This document shows, piece by piece, positions 9,851-18,378 of a stretch of DNA of 64,000 bases. The DNA comes from Cytobacillus dafuensis. Its GTDB lineage: Bacteria > Bacillota > Bacilli > Bacillales > Cytobacillaceae. The translations under genes were made by a program, and so were the position numbers. The first letter of the stretch is position 1; every line of letters starts with the position of its first letter. The notes beneath the pieces are model-generated. The model was not told where the DNA came from. It searched no databases and saw only the letters and a program-made list of their open reading frames with translations. Location: contig NZ_CP042593.1 of NCBI RefSeq assembly GCF_007995155.1, positions 3,080,001 through 3,144,000 on the forward strand, given 5' to 3'.

Positions 9851-11782
9851 TTAAGACACCACATTCTGTGGAATCGTTGGCAAGACACTTTTTACTAATT
9901 CAACTACTTCTTGTTTTTCATTTTGATCCATTATGATATGAACAATCCCTTTATCTTCATGTGTTCTAATTAATCTTCCAATACCTTGTCTTAACCTTAG
10001 AATCATATAAGGCAAATCAACCTCATTAAATGGGTCTTGTGCTCCTTCACGTTTAGCGGTAAAGACTGGGTCATGAGGAGGAAATGGAAGCGAGTAAATA
10101 AAAACATTCTCAAGGGATTTTCCAGGAACATCGAGCCCTTCCCAAAGATGAACCGAACAAAGAACAGACTGTTCATCGTTTTGAAAATTAGAAACTAGTG
10201 TACTAATCTCAGCATCTCCCTCAAAATAAATTGGGAAGTTCATTTTTCCGTATATTTGTTTCTTAAATCGAGCAAGATCAGCATGATTCGTAAATAATAC
10301 TAATGCCCTGCCATTAGTCTTCACCAGCTGTTCTTGAACATATTGCATTTTCTCTTCATCCGCTTTACTTGGAAATACTGGCATAGTAATGATCATATTT
10401 TCCTCATAATCAAATGGAGAAGAAACAGAAAAAGATAAATATTGATCAATACCTAGGCTTTTAGCCATATAATCAAATGAGTTATTCTCAGATAATGTCG
10501 CAGAGGAGAAGATAAACGGTTTCTTTTGGGAAAAAACCTCTTCCCTCATAATATCTTCCACCATCCTTGGCATAATAACTAAAGTTCTTTCTCCATTATT
10601 CTCTTCAAACCATGTAATGCCTTTTAATTCTTTTAAAAATAACGATAAGGAATAATAAATTTGCTCTAAATATTCTTCAACAATTTTTAAATCATACTCG
10701 TTAATTACATACATTTCACTTTCAAATACTAGTTCTTCCTCAAGAGTGCTAATATGCTCAAGGAGTTTTTTCCCTTCTTTTAAAACTATGCCCGTTTTTT
10801 CAATTGTTCTTTTTTCTGAACCTTCATCTGAGGAAGATGCATGCTCAAGTGCATAAAAAAATTGCTCATTCTGGACGATCGTATTTTCAATAATATATAA
10901 AGTCTTTTCCCTAACATCATTAGCCATTAGCCTTGTTAAAAGAGATTCAAGTATTTGCTCAGTAAATCGATATGTTAATGCTTTTTGTGAAGCGAACTCT
11001 AATAAATGACCTTCGTCAAAAACAACGCATGAACTTTCAGGTAATAGAGGGAGCTGGCCTTCACGCTTCCTTGATTCCTTTGTCCAAATATGCTCCATAT
11101 AAAAATCATGGGAACAAATAATAATATCCTTCGCATTGCGGTAATAATCCCGGTTTAGTGTTTGTCCACAACGATGGCGCTTTTCACATGTAAAGCAATC
11201 TTGAAAAGGATCCCACGCAATTTTTCCCCACATCTCATCTGTTAATTCTGGATACTCCTTACGATCACCGTATTTTTCGAAGCTTTGCATGGACGAGCCA
11301 GAATGAACAAATTCAGGAAGCTGATCATAAAGCGCGTTATAGACTTCCCTGTCCTCACTTGCAATGTGTTGATCAAGCTTGTTTAGGCATAAATATTGAT
11401 CTCTCGACTTTGCCAGCCGCACATCAAAGTTTAAATTTAAAGCCTGCTCAAGCTTTGCAATATCGCCCTCCTTCTTAACAAGCTGTTCAATTAATGTTTC
11501 ATCTGCACACGCAATGATCGCAGGCTTATTTATGTATCTTGCATAAGCAATGCAATAAAGTAAATAGACGATGGTTTTTCCTGTGCCTACCCCTGCCTCC
11601 GCAAAAATAACTTTCTTTTCTTTAAATGCCTTTTCAAGTTGAAAGGCCATAAAAATTTGTTCGTCCCTTAACTCAAAGCCTGCTTCTGGCAATATATCGT
11701 AGAATACATCCCCAATCCACTCGCTTAATTTATCAAAAAAAGAATCGTTTTTGGACAATGCAAACGGCATCTTGCTTTGCAT
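9851..11782 (-). CDS. ypvA: DinG/XPD-family ATP-dependent helicase YpvA
   Basis: A 643-residue superfamily 2 helicase. Walker A GVGTGKT lies at about residues 64-70 and the DEAH-type box DEGH at 256-259. Four cysteines, C132 (YLCL), C196, C199 and C205 (DCFTCEKRHRC), match the iron-sulfur cluster of the XPD/DinG family. C-terminal motifs VI (RLRQGIGRLIR) and the DEGLDVPG-like WEGLDVPG are intact. Start chosen on GGAGGGGTAAT-ATG. Predicted to unwind DNA or R-loops during repair. It lacks the nuclease domain present in the window's other family member, dinG. Confidence 0.9.
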   Translation of the reverse strand: MQSKMPFALSKNDSFFDKLSEWIGDVFYDILPEAGFELRDEQIFMAFQLEKAFKEKKVIFAEAGVGTGKTIVYLLYCIAYARYINKPAIIACADETLIEQLVKKEGDIAKLEQALNLNFDVRLAKSRDQYLCLNKLDQHIASEDREVYNALYDQLPEFVHSGSSMQSFEKYGDRKEYPELTDEMWGKIAWDPFQDCFTCEKRHRCGQTLNRDYYRNAKDIIICSHDFYMEHIWTKESRKREGQLPLLPESSCVVFDEGHLLEFASQKALTYRFTEQILESLLTRLMANDVREKTLYIIENTIVQNEQFFYALEHASSSDEGSEKRTIEKTGIVLKEGKKLLEHISTLEEELVFESEMYVINEYDLKIVEEYLEQIYYSLSLFLKELKGITWFEENNGERTLVIMPRMVEDIMREEVFSQKKPFIFSSATLSENNSFDYMAKSLGIDQYLSFSVSSPFDYEENMIITMPVFPSKADEEKMQYVQEQLVKTNGRALVLFTNHADLARFKKQIYGKMNFPIYFEGDAEISTLVSNFQNDEQSVLCSVHLWEGLDVPGKSLENVFIYSLPFPPHDPVFTAKREGAQDPFNEVDLPYMILRLRQGIGRLIRTHEDKGIVHIIMDQNEKQEVVELVKSVLPTIPQNVVS

Positions 11783-11827
11783 ATTACCCCTCCGGCAAAT
11801 AAAAATTTAAGCGCTTTATAAGAAAAG

Positions 11828-12135
11828 AATAAGCGCCTTCGGAACAATCAAAGGACAATTGTTCCTGCGATGGAGAATTCGCAGGAGCTTTCCTTTGTGC
11901 TCACCCCCGACAAACATAAAACAGGCCGACTAGAAGGTTGGTTCTTTAATCTTCTTGGCGGACAGGCTTATGACCTCTTGGTCGACAAAAACGCGACGTC
12001 CTCCCAAAAGTTTCTCTTTTGGTCGTGCGATGTTTCGCTGACGAAGCTTCCCTCGTCCTGTCGCAATGTACACTAGTACTTCCTGTACTTCGGGGGTAGG
12101 CGCTGGAGCTAGCCCTTTCTAGAAAAGCGCTTATT
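11828..12135. repeat. intergenic repeat with terminal inverted ends, family 2, long copy
   Basis: A roughly 308-base element bounded by AATAAGCGCC on the left and GCGCTTATT on the right, which are inverted copies. Inside are several small hairpins (GGACAATTGTTCC; CCCAAAAG..CTTTTGG). It is richer in G+C than its surroundings and fills the gap between ypvA and the 12283 gene. A stretch near 11990-12065 is clearly similar to 24459-24533 in this window, and the left end to 33119-33171. It looks like a non-autonomous mobile repeat; no transposase frame is present. Confidence 0.65.
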
Positions 12136-12223
12136 TCATAACTATCATTTTCTCATTATTAACTTATTATTAAACAAAAGAACATCAATCATTTTATCGT
12201 AAATATCAAAAGTGTCAAGTAAG

Positions 12224-12252
12224 AAAAAAGAATCTGACTGACTGCCAGATTC
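12224..12252 (-). terminator. terminator after the 12283-12573 gene
   Basis: On the minus strand GAATCTGGCAG..CAGATTC forms a 7-base stem followed by TTTTTTC, 31 bases after the stop codon of the small gene. It ends the GGDEF/EAL-ypsC transcript. Confidence 0.75.
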
Positions 12253-12282
12253 CAAGTAAAGAAACGTTGTTTTTCGCTTTTC

Positions 12283-12573
12283 TTATTTATGTACGGATGT
12301 AAATGAAAAAGATATTGCCTGCTGGAGATCATGCTGTGCATTTTTCAGCTGTTCGAGAGCCGTAAAAGACAAATCCTTTTCATCTTTAATTGCTTCGATC
12401 GTATCGGTTAAAGCCTGTGATATTTTATTAAAATCAATAATGGGTTGATTCAATGAATAGCCCTCCTGACCTTTTTTGATGATATGTATATCATATTCAA
12501 GGTCAGGAAATCGTATGCAAAGAAAATTGCAGTTATATTTTTTATTAGTCGGAAGCAATTGAATGCCTTCCAT
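12283..12573 (-). CDS. hypothetical protein downstream of ypsC
   Basis: A 96-residue soluble protein with a beta-rich N-terminal half and an alpha-helical C-terminal half. It begins ten bases after the ypsC stop, with no clear ribosome site, so translation may depend on coupling to ypsC. A terminator follows directly. The position corresponds to yptA of B. subtilis, but I cannot confirm homology. No functional motif recognised. Confidence 0.6.
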   Translation of the reverse strand: MEGIQLLPTNKKYNCNFLCIRFPDLEYDIHIIKKGQEGYSLNQPIIDFNKISQALTDTIEAIKDEKDLSFTALEQLKNAQHDLQQAISFSFTSVHK

Positions 12574-12583
12574 AAACTATTAC

Positions 12584-13717
12584 TTAGCTTTTTGGCGGTC
12601 TTTTTCCCCAATATTGATAATAATCTGTACGGATAAATCCATTGAATAACTTTCGTTTTTTTGTTGCTGGTTTTCCGTAATATTTTTCAAATTCTTCATT
12701 TGAAGTAAGTATATAAATGGACCAAGTATCAAGTAATGAAAATGTTTTTCCCATTTCTTCATACATTTTCTGTACAGCTTCTTTATCTCCAAGTCTTTCA
12801 CCATATGGTGGATTCCCAACGATTACTCCGTATTCCTTTGGCGTTGTAAAATCCTTCACCTGCATTTGCTTGAAGCTAATTAAATCTCCAAATCCCGCTT
12901 CAAAAGCATTTTCTTGAGCAATTTTGACCATGCGGTGATCAATATCAGTTCCTGTAATATCAAGTGGCTGATCATATTTCGCTAAATCTTCCGTTTCATT
13001 TCGTGCTTCTTCCCATACTTTTTCTGGTATCCAATTCCACGACTCTGAAACAAATTCTCGATTAAATCCTGGAGCAATATTTTGTCCAATTAATGCGGCT
13101 TCAATAGGGATAGTACCTGATCCACAAAATGGATCGACAAAAGGCTTCTCTGGTGTCCAATTTGTAAGCATAACTAGGGCAGCAGCAAGTGTTTCTTTTA
13201 AAGGTGCTTCCCCTTGTCCAGCTCTGTACCCTCGTTTATGAAGACCGCTTCCACTGGCATCTAATGAAATTAAAGCTATATCTTTATGTAGAGCAACTTC
13301 TATTTTGAACAGAGGTCCATTTTCTTCAAACCAGCCCGTTTTTTTATAATGAGATCTCATTCTTTCAACAATTGCCTTTTTAACGATTGCCTGACAGTCA
13401 GAAACACTAAAGAGCTTTGATTTGACGGATTTCCCAGTAACCGGAAACTCAGCATTTTCTGGCAAATAATTTTCCCATGGCAATGATTTCGTTTTTTCAA
13501 ACAGCTCATCAAAAGTGGTTGCCTTGAATTCACCGATTTTTATTTTTATTCTATCAGCTGTTCTCAGCCACATATTAGAACGGGCAATCGCAAGAGCATC
13601 GCCTTTATATGTTATTTTTCCATTTTCAACTTCACAATCATACCCTAGAGCACGCACTTCTTTAGCAACTAAAGCTTCAAGCCCCATTGCAGATGTTGCA
13701 ATTAAATCATACTTCAT
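12584..13717 (-). CDS. ypsC: THUMP-domain rRNA methyltransferase YpsC
   Basis: A 377-residue enzyme with an N-terminal THUMP RNA-binding region (about residues 45-160) and a Rossmann-type methyltransferase domain. SAM motif FVDPFCGSGTIPIEAALIG lies at about residue 190, GTDIDHRMV near 255, and the N2-guanine methyltransferase motif NPPYGERLG near 307. It is related to the RlmL family that methylates guanine in 23S rRNA; the exact position is inferred. A ribosome site (AGGGTGA) lies within the end of the upstream GGDEF/EAL gene, only 12 bases away, so the two are probably co-transcribed. Confidence 0.9.
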   Translation of the reverse strand: MKYDLIATSAMGLEALVAKEVRALGYDCEVENGKITYKGDALAIARSNMWLRTADRIKIKIGEFKATTFDELFEKTKSLPWENYLPENAEFPVTGKSVKSKLFSVSDCQAIVKKAIVERMRSHYKKTGWFEENGPLFKIEVALHKDIALISLDASGSGLHKRGYRAGQGEAPLKETLAAALVMLTNWTPEKPFVDPFCGSGTIPIEAALIGQNIAPGFNREFVSESWNWIPEKVWEEARNETEDLAKYDQPLDITGTDIDHRMVKIAQENAFEAGFGDLISFKQMQVKDFTTPKEYGVIVGNPPYGERLGDKEAVQKMYEEMGKTFSLLDTWSIYILTSNEEFEKYYGKPATKKRKLFNGFIRTDYYQYWGKRPPKS

Positions 13718-13729
13718 GAATGTTTCACC

Positions 13730-15763
13730 CTATTTAATGAATTCCTGATCCCAACTTTCAAAAAAGGTTATTAGCTTATGAAAAGGGAGAGGTTTTGAAA
13801 AATAAAATCCTTGAATATAATCACAATTTTCTTTTTTAAGAAACTCATATTGTTTTTTGTTTTCTACACCTTCTGCAATCACTTTGAGATGCAGGCGATG
13901 TGCCATTGTGATAATTGCCTCCACAATTGAGCAGTCTTCTTTATAATTCAACAATCCGCTTACAAAGCTTTTATCAATTTTTAAGATATCAAGTGGAAAG
14001 CGATTCAAATAGCTTAATGAAGAATATCCAGTTCCAAAATCATCTATAGATAATTTTATTCCAAGCTGTTTTAATTTTACGAGCTTATCCACAGATTCAT
14101 TTGCTTTTGGCATAATCATACTTTCTGTTAACTCAAAATTGATATAATTAGGATTAACATTAGTCTTTTGAATAATGTCATCAATAGATTTTACAAAATT
14201 TTCCTGATTAAAATGAATGGCTGATATATTTATGCTCATTCTTAGTTTAGGTTTTCCTTGTAAGTGAATCATTTTTAAATCTTCACATGCTTTTTGAATA
14301 ATCCATTCACTTATAGGGATAATTAAACCTGATTCTTCAGCTAGTGGAATAAATTCAGAAGGTGAAATCACACCTAATTGCTTTTGTTTCCATCTGACTA
14401 GTGCTTCTACACTTACGATTTCATTCGTGTTTGCATCCATTACAGGGTGATACACAAGATAAATTTCATTACGCTCTAATGCTCGCCGTAAATTATTTTC
14501 CATGATCATTTTTTTAGATTCATTTCGATGCATTTCTGTATGGTAGAGCTCATACTGATTTCTTCCGCTATATTTTGCCTCGTACATCGCCTTATCTGCA
14601 TTTCGTAACAATGACTCTATATTATTTCCATCCAATGGATATAAACTAATTCCAATACTCGTTGTAACAAAAACTTCCTGATTGTTTAGCAGAAATGATT
14701 TTGATAATGCTTCTATTATTCCTTCTGCAATATGAACAGCTTCCTTTGGATGCTTAATATTAGGTAAGACAATGACAAACTCATCCCCACCAAGGCGGGC
14801 AATCATATCTTTATTTTTTATGATCCCCTTAAGTCTTGATGATACATTTTTTAAGAGCATATCCCCATAATTATGGCCAAGTGTATCATTTATTTGCTTA
14901 AATCTATCTAAATCAAGGAAAAGAATGGCAAGCAGCTGCTTATATTTTTGTGCTGTATGTAATAAACCTTCGAGACGCTTATTTAAACTATAACGGTTTG
15001 CTACCCCTGTAAGTGAATCATGATGTGCTAAGTACCTAAGCTGATCTTCCGCATGTTTCCTATCTGTAATATCTGTAAAAACCGCAACAAAGTTATTAAT
15101 ATTGCCATGGTCATCTTTAATGGAGCTAATTGTTATCCATTCCGGAAAAACCTCTCCACTTTTGCGTTTATTCCAAATTTCACCTTTCCAATAACCAATA
15201 TCTTCAATTTGTTCCCACATATTTTTATAAAATAATACATCGTGGATTCCTGATTGGAGAATATTTGGATTCTTTCCTACTACTTCTTCATTACTATATC
15301 CCGTAACGATTTCAAAGGCAGGATTTACAGAAATAATCCTGCTGTTTTTATCTGTAATCATGACACCTTCACTTGTATTTTCAAGAACCTTTTCTGCTAG
15401 CTTTTTTTCATTTTGCGAAATCTTTTGTTGAGTATAATCGTTGAAAATAACTATATATTGGGAATCATCTGCTCCTTCTTCAGTAAATGTTCGGATCATC
15501 ATCCATTCTGTATATAATTCACCATTTTTTCTTTTCTTTTGAACTTCACCCTCCCAATTCCCCATTTCTAGGAGGATATATTTAATTGTGAGAAAATCAT
15601 TCATCCTATTAAACAAAGAAGCGAAATCAATCCCATCTGCATCCTCATCTTTAAAAAGTGTGATCTTTTTCGCAGCTGGATTTAATGACATAATGTTAAA
15701 ATCCTTGTTTAAGAGGATGATTCCTTCCTGCATATGGTTAAATACAATGTCAGATACATTCAT
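13730..15763 (-). CDS. PAS-PAS-GGDEF-EAL cyclic-di-GMP protein
   Basis: A 677-residue cytoplasmic signalling protein: PAS 1 (about 1-110), PAS 2 with PAC region (about 120-235), GGDEF (about 240-405), EAL (about 415-670). The cyclase signature RLGGDEF is intact. The product-inhibition RxxD site is degenerate (KNKD). The EAL domain keeps EALVRW, NFELTES, DDFGTGYSSL and AEGVE, so phosphodiesterase activity is expected. No membrane segments are seen. The net activity on cyclic-di-GMP cannot be read from sequence. It interrupts the usual rnpB-ypsC neighbourhood and appears to be an insertion relative to B. subtilis. Confidence 0.92.
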   Translation of the reverse strand: MNVSDIVFNHMQEGIILLNKDFNIMSLNPAAKKITLFKDEDADGIDFASLFNRMNDFLTIKYILLEMGNWEGEVQKKRKNGELYTEWMMIRTFTEEGADDSQYIVIFNDYTQQKISQNEKKLAEKVLENTSEGVMITDKNSRIISVNPAFEIVTGYSNEEVVGKNPNILQSGIHDVLFYKNMWEQIEDIGYWKGEIWNKRKSGEVFPEWITISSIKDDHGNINNFVAVFTDITDRKHAEDQLRYLAHHDSLTGVANRYSLNKRLEGLLHTAQKYKQLLAILFLDLDRFKQINDTLGHNYGDMLLKNVSSRLKGIIKNKDMIARLGGDEFVIVLPNIKHPKEAVHIAEGIIEALSKSFLLNNQEVFVTTSIGISLYPLDGNNIESLLRNADKAMYEAKYSGRNQYELYHTEMHRNESKKMIMENNLRRALERNEIYLVYHPVMDANTNEIVSVEALVRWKQKQLGVISPSEFIPLAEESGLIIPISEWIIQKACEDLKMIHLQGKPKLRMSINISAIHFNQENFVKSIDDIIQKTNVNPNYINFELTESMIMPKANESVDKLVKLKQLGIKLSIDDFGTGYSSLSYLNRFPLDILKIDKSFVSGLLNYKEDCSIVEAIITMAHRLHLKVIAEGVENKKQYEFLKKENCDYIQGFYFSKPLPFHKLITFFESWDQEFIK

Positions 15764-15924
15764 TTTTCTCGTCCCTATTTGCTATATATTATCATGTTTA
15801 TTTATTTCAAATCATTCGTTTATAATCATATATGTATTTTATCCATTATACAAGAACAGCCTCATCTTCGCCTAATCAATGAAAAAAAATGCTGTCATAA
15901 AATCGACAAAAAACGACCTTTACA

Positions 15925-15957
15925 AAAATAAGAAAAGCTCTCCTTTAAGGAGAGCAC
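15925..15957 (-). terminator. terminator of rnpB
   Basis: On the minus strand GCTCTCC-TTAA-GGAGAGC is followed by TTTTCTTATTTTT, directly after the 3' end of the RNase P RNA. Confidence 0.85.
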
Positions 15958-15971
15958 TCATCTCAATTATT

Positions 15972-16391
15972 AATCTCACTAATAACGTTCTGTAAGCCAT
16001 GTTTTGTTCCTGTGTACTGCAAACGACCTTAGTCTCGTACTCAGGTGGTAATCATCTATCTACAGGTTTATGAACCTGTCCTTCTCCTCGTTCATTTCCT
16101 TAGAGAAAGTGCCCCTACCATAATTTGGGTTTCTCGCTCGTGGGGTTTACCTCGTTCCACCCTTTTCATTTCTGAAAAGGCTACGTCACTGTGGCACTTT
16201 CAAGGTATTCATGCCATATCCAGTAATGGACTTAGGCATTTTCCCTGCCGTCAGCCAAGCAAATGGCTGCCCTAGCTTATGATTTCACTAGGCACGAACA
16301 CTACGGACATCTCAGCCCGTGCGAGCATGGACTTTCCTCTGCAATTCGCTTACGCTCATTACAGCGATTACCCGAACGCTATTAATGATGA
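15972..16391 (-). ncRNA. rnpB: RNase P RNA, Bacillus (B) type
   Basis: The minus strand reads through the known B. subtilis RNase P RNA: a 5' part GTTCGGGTAATCGCTG, GAGGAAAGTCCATGCTCGCA, the GCCTAGTGAAATCATAAGC region, GAAAGTGCCACAGTGACG, GGTAAACCCCACGAGCGAG and the 3' part with GAACAAAACATGGCTTACAG. It is the catalytic RNA that removes tRNA 5' leaders, working with RnpA. It lies upstream of ypsC as in B. subtilis. Ends are set by promoter, terminator and alignment from memory, so may be off by a few bases. Confidence 0.95.
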
Positions 16392-16399
16392 CAAAAGTT

Positions 16400-16428
16400 A
16401 TTATATGTAACTTTCGTGTGAATAGCAA
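16400..16428 (-). promoter_or_regulatory. sigma-A promoter of rnpB
   Basis: TTGCTA (16423-16428, minus strand) and a perfect TATAAT (16400-16405) are separated by exactly 17 bases, placing the start near the RNase P RNA 5' end. Confidence 0.8.
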
Positions 16429-16460
16429 TGGTTTTCAGCTTGAAATTGAGGAAACTTTCA

Positions 16461-16760
16461 TCAATCGTACAATTTACTGCCAAAAACATGCTTTTCTAAA
16501 TTGGATAGCCGTTTTAGTATATCGAAATTAGTAGTTCCCGCTGTTTGCGTAGCTGGGCGCCTTGAAGTATCTTCAAGCTGTTTTCTTAATCGCATATTTT
16601 CTTGTTGTAAATCTTCAATTTCCTGATGAAATGTCTCATAATCTTTTATGACCCAATCCAAAAATTTATCTACTTCTTCTGGCTTGTAGCCGCGCATTGC
16701 AGTTTTAAACTCTTTTTCCAAAATATCTTTTGCTGTTAATTTCACTTTATCAGAAAGCAT
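16461..16760 (-). CDS. gpsB: cell-division/sporulation coordinator GpsB
   Basis: A 99-residue DivIVA-like protein coordinating septal and side-wall peptidoglycan synthesis by binding PBP1 and other wall proteins at the division site. The N-terminal DivIVA motif [20 protein letters not shown] (about 14-33) is followed by a coiled coil (35-65) and a C-terminal trimerisation segment. Start chosen at ATG of MLSDKV behind AGAGGTGATT. One binding partner, ponA (PBP1), is also encoded in this window. Confidence 0.95.
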   Translation of the reverse strand: MLSDKVKLTAKDILEKEFKTAMRGYKPEEVDKFLDWVIKDYETFHQEIEDLQQENMRLRKQLEDTSRRPATQTAGTTNFDILKRLSNLEKHVFGSKLYD

Positions 16761-16843
16761 GATAATCACCTCTAGTAATACCATCATCAACACTATTTTT
16801 TCAAAGATATGCATTTTTGTCAATTTTTCTTTTGAATTAATTT

Positions 16844-17407
16844 TTAATCATCCATAAGTTTCATCTGTTCTTCTTCAACAATCACTTGTAAATCATCGAA
16901 ATTTATCAATCGGATCTCGTATTCATTCTTCTCCTGCTCTTTTTTTGCTTCTTCATATATGTACTTCGGACTACCTTCTTTTTCAGTATCATAAAATAAA
17001 AGCAGCACATCGCTTTTCTGAATAAAAAATTGGTTTTTAAGGCGAAATTGCCAAGAATTCTCATAAGGTTTTCGAGAAACAGAATCGACAAAATCAGCTT
17101 GGATGATTATCGATTCGTACCATTCTCTATTCGATTCTTTCCAAGATTCTTCCTGATTCATAAATGGAGTAATTACTGCCAGCTTTAAATCTTCATATCC
17201 TTCAAGCTGTAAATCAAAAACTACTTCAGCTGCCCATAATTCTGTTCCAAGCTGTCCGCTAATCATTACCCATTCCAGGCCATCTTCTAATAAGGAAATT
17301 AGATTGGCTTTTATGGCCGTTTTTATATACAAAACAGCAGGATCATCGTTTTTAAATATGCCAATTTCATATGGTTTATAACCAGATACAACCGCAATAC
17401 TAGCCAT
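16844..17407 (-). CDS. ypsA: SLOG-fold protein YpsA (DUF1273)
   Basis: A 187-residue protein matching Bacillus YpsA from memory. The nucleotide-binding SLOG features are [14 protein letters not shown] (about 49-62) and the [18 protein letters not shown] region (about 132-149). In B. subtilis, YpsA influences cell division and FtsZ placement and is encoded next to gpsB, as here. The ligand is unknown, probably a nucleotide derivative. The glycine and glutamate positions of the presumed pocket are intact. Confidence 0.9.
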   Translation of the reverse strand: MASIAVVSGYKPYEIGIFKNDDPAVLYIKTAIKANLISLLEDGLEWVMISGQLGTELWAAEVVFDLQLEGYEDLKLAVITPFMNQEESWKESNREWYESIIIQADFVDSVSRKPYENSWQFRLKNQFFIQKSDVLLLFYDTEKEGSPKYIYEEAKKEQEKNEYEIRLINFDDLQVIVEEEQMKLMDD

Positions 17408-17445
17408 TTTTAACCCTCAATTATTAATTTAATATAAACATTCCT

Positions 17446-17630
17446 GTTGACTTCCGCTGCAGGCACTTAGCGATCGCGGGCGGTCATGAAGCCTCCTCGT
17501 CGAAGAGCGCTCCTGCGGGGTCTCCCTTTGACTCGCTTCTCCCGCAGGAAGTTGAATAATCTCCTCCAAACACGCACGAAGGAAATGCGAATGCATTTTC
17601 GAGGAACTCGCGCCTTCCACTCCAATCAAC
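17446..17630. repeat. Bacillus-type GTTGA-bounded intergenic repeat, family 3
   Basis: An element bounded by GTTGACTTCCGCTGCAG on the left and the complement of GTTGATTGGAGTGGAAGG on the right, with an internal TCCTGCGGG/CCCGCAGGA stem. It resembles a repeat I know from several Bacillus-group genomes, where the right stem arm is followed directly by the GCGCCTTCC part. Here about 55 extra bases interrupt it. It is G+C-rich relative to its surroundings and fills the ypsA-cotD gap. Reading frames inside it are not genes. Confidence 0.7.
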
Positions 17631-17680
17631 AACAAAACACCATTATCAAAACTGAGTTTTATTCAATGCATAATAAAATA

Positions 17681-17702
17681 ACAAGGGCAAAAATGCCCTT
17701 GT
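17681..17702 (-). terminator. terminator of cotD
   Basis: ACAAGGGCA and TGCCCTTGT form a perfect 9-base stem with a 4-base loop, followed on the minus strand by TATTTTATT, 15 bases after the cotD stop. Confidence 0.8.
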
Positions 17703-17716
17703 CAGTGTTTTTACTT

Positions 17717-18010
17717 TCAATAAAACGGTCCCCCACCGAACATGCCTGGTCTTGGAACACCGAAACCTCCGCCATATCCACCAGGAAATGGTCCAGGTGC
17801 TGCAACAAACTGCTGATTTGTCACTTCATTCACAACTGATTGAGTGTGTGGAAATGAGTGCACATGTTGAAAATGAACGTGGTTTACATTAGTTGTATGA
17901 CTAGGATGAATATGTGGGACGATATTGTTTTGAAAAGAATTGTTAACACAACATTTTGTTGGATGAACAATCGCAGGCAAAACATGAGATGGTCTAGGTC
18001 CACAGTACAT
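17717..18010 (-). CDS. cotD: inner spore coat protein CotD
   Basis: A 97-residue protein rich in His, Pro and Gly. The CotD core is plain: AIVHPTKCCVNN, IVPHIHPSHTTNVNH and HFQHVHSFPHT (about 13-60). The C-terminus is a Gly/Pro/Phe-rich tail (about 70-97), longer than in B. subtilis CotD. Made in the mother cell late in sporulation and deposited in the inner coat. The ATG is preceded by AAAGGGGATC. A single-gene unit with its own terminator, in the same position as in B. subtilis. Confidence 0.92.
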   Translation of the reverse strand: MYCGPRPSHVLPAIVHPTKCCVNNSFQNNIVPHIHPSHTTNVNHVHFQHVHSFPHTQSVVNEVTNQQFVAAPGPFPGGYGGGFGVPRPGMFGGGPFY

Positions 18011-18181
18011 ATTAAGATCCCCTTTCTTTAATTAAATTATTTACATTAATAGCCTATGTCGAAAAAGGGATTCTTGTACTAATGAAAAAACCTAATTTAT
18101 ACCTATTTTTTATACTACTGCATAATTAGCTCTTGGAAAGTATAAATAAACATTCATGAAAATATATACGATTGCCGATTA

Positions 18182-18277
18182 CTAAAACATGCTATAAAAA
18201 CTGTCTTTCATGTTTGAAAAAAGAATTGCTGTAAATAAAATTACGAAAAAAAACAGGAATAAAATTGCTTTATACAT
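18182..18277 (-). CDS. possible 31-residue single-helix membrane peptide
   Basis: Within the 370-base gap between cotD and yprB, an ATG preceded by GTGAGGCAG opens a 31-codon frame. It encodes one strongly hydrophobic helix (AILFLFFFVILFTAILF) and a short polar tail (SNMKDSFYSMF). Such single-helix peptides are common in sporulating bacilli, but AT-rich DNA produces them by chance too. The rest of the gap shows no clear signal. Confidence 0.35.
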   Translation of the reverse strand: MYKAILFLFFFVILFTAILFSNMKDSFYSMF

Positions 18278-18378
18278 GTTATCTGCCTCACTATTTTCCA
18301 TACTCTACACAATTAAACATTTTACAATTTTCCTTATAGACATACAACTAGGAAATTAGTGGTTGTTATGAGAAAACA

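Noticed and set aside
11870..12076. A 68-codon plus-strand frame after ypvA
   Set aside because: Wholly inside the family 2 repeat, without ribosome site; similar DNA at 24.5 kb does not keep the frame.
12580..12819. A 79-codon frame inside ypsC on the same strand
   Set aside because: A shifted reading of the ypsC 3' end; the ypsC frame carries the conserved motifs.
16045..16531. Reading frames on the plus strand over 16045-16275 and 16319-16531
   Set aside because: They lie over the RNase P RNA gene and its promoter on the opposite strand; the conserved RNA explains the sequence.
17429..17839. Reading frames in both directions over the ypsA-cotD gap
   Set aside because: They coincide with a G+C-rich intergenic repeat and the cotD gene; codon composition is not protein-like and no ribosome sites are seen.
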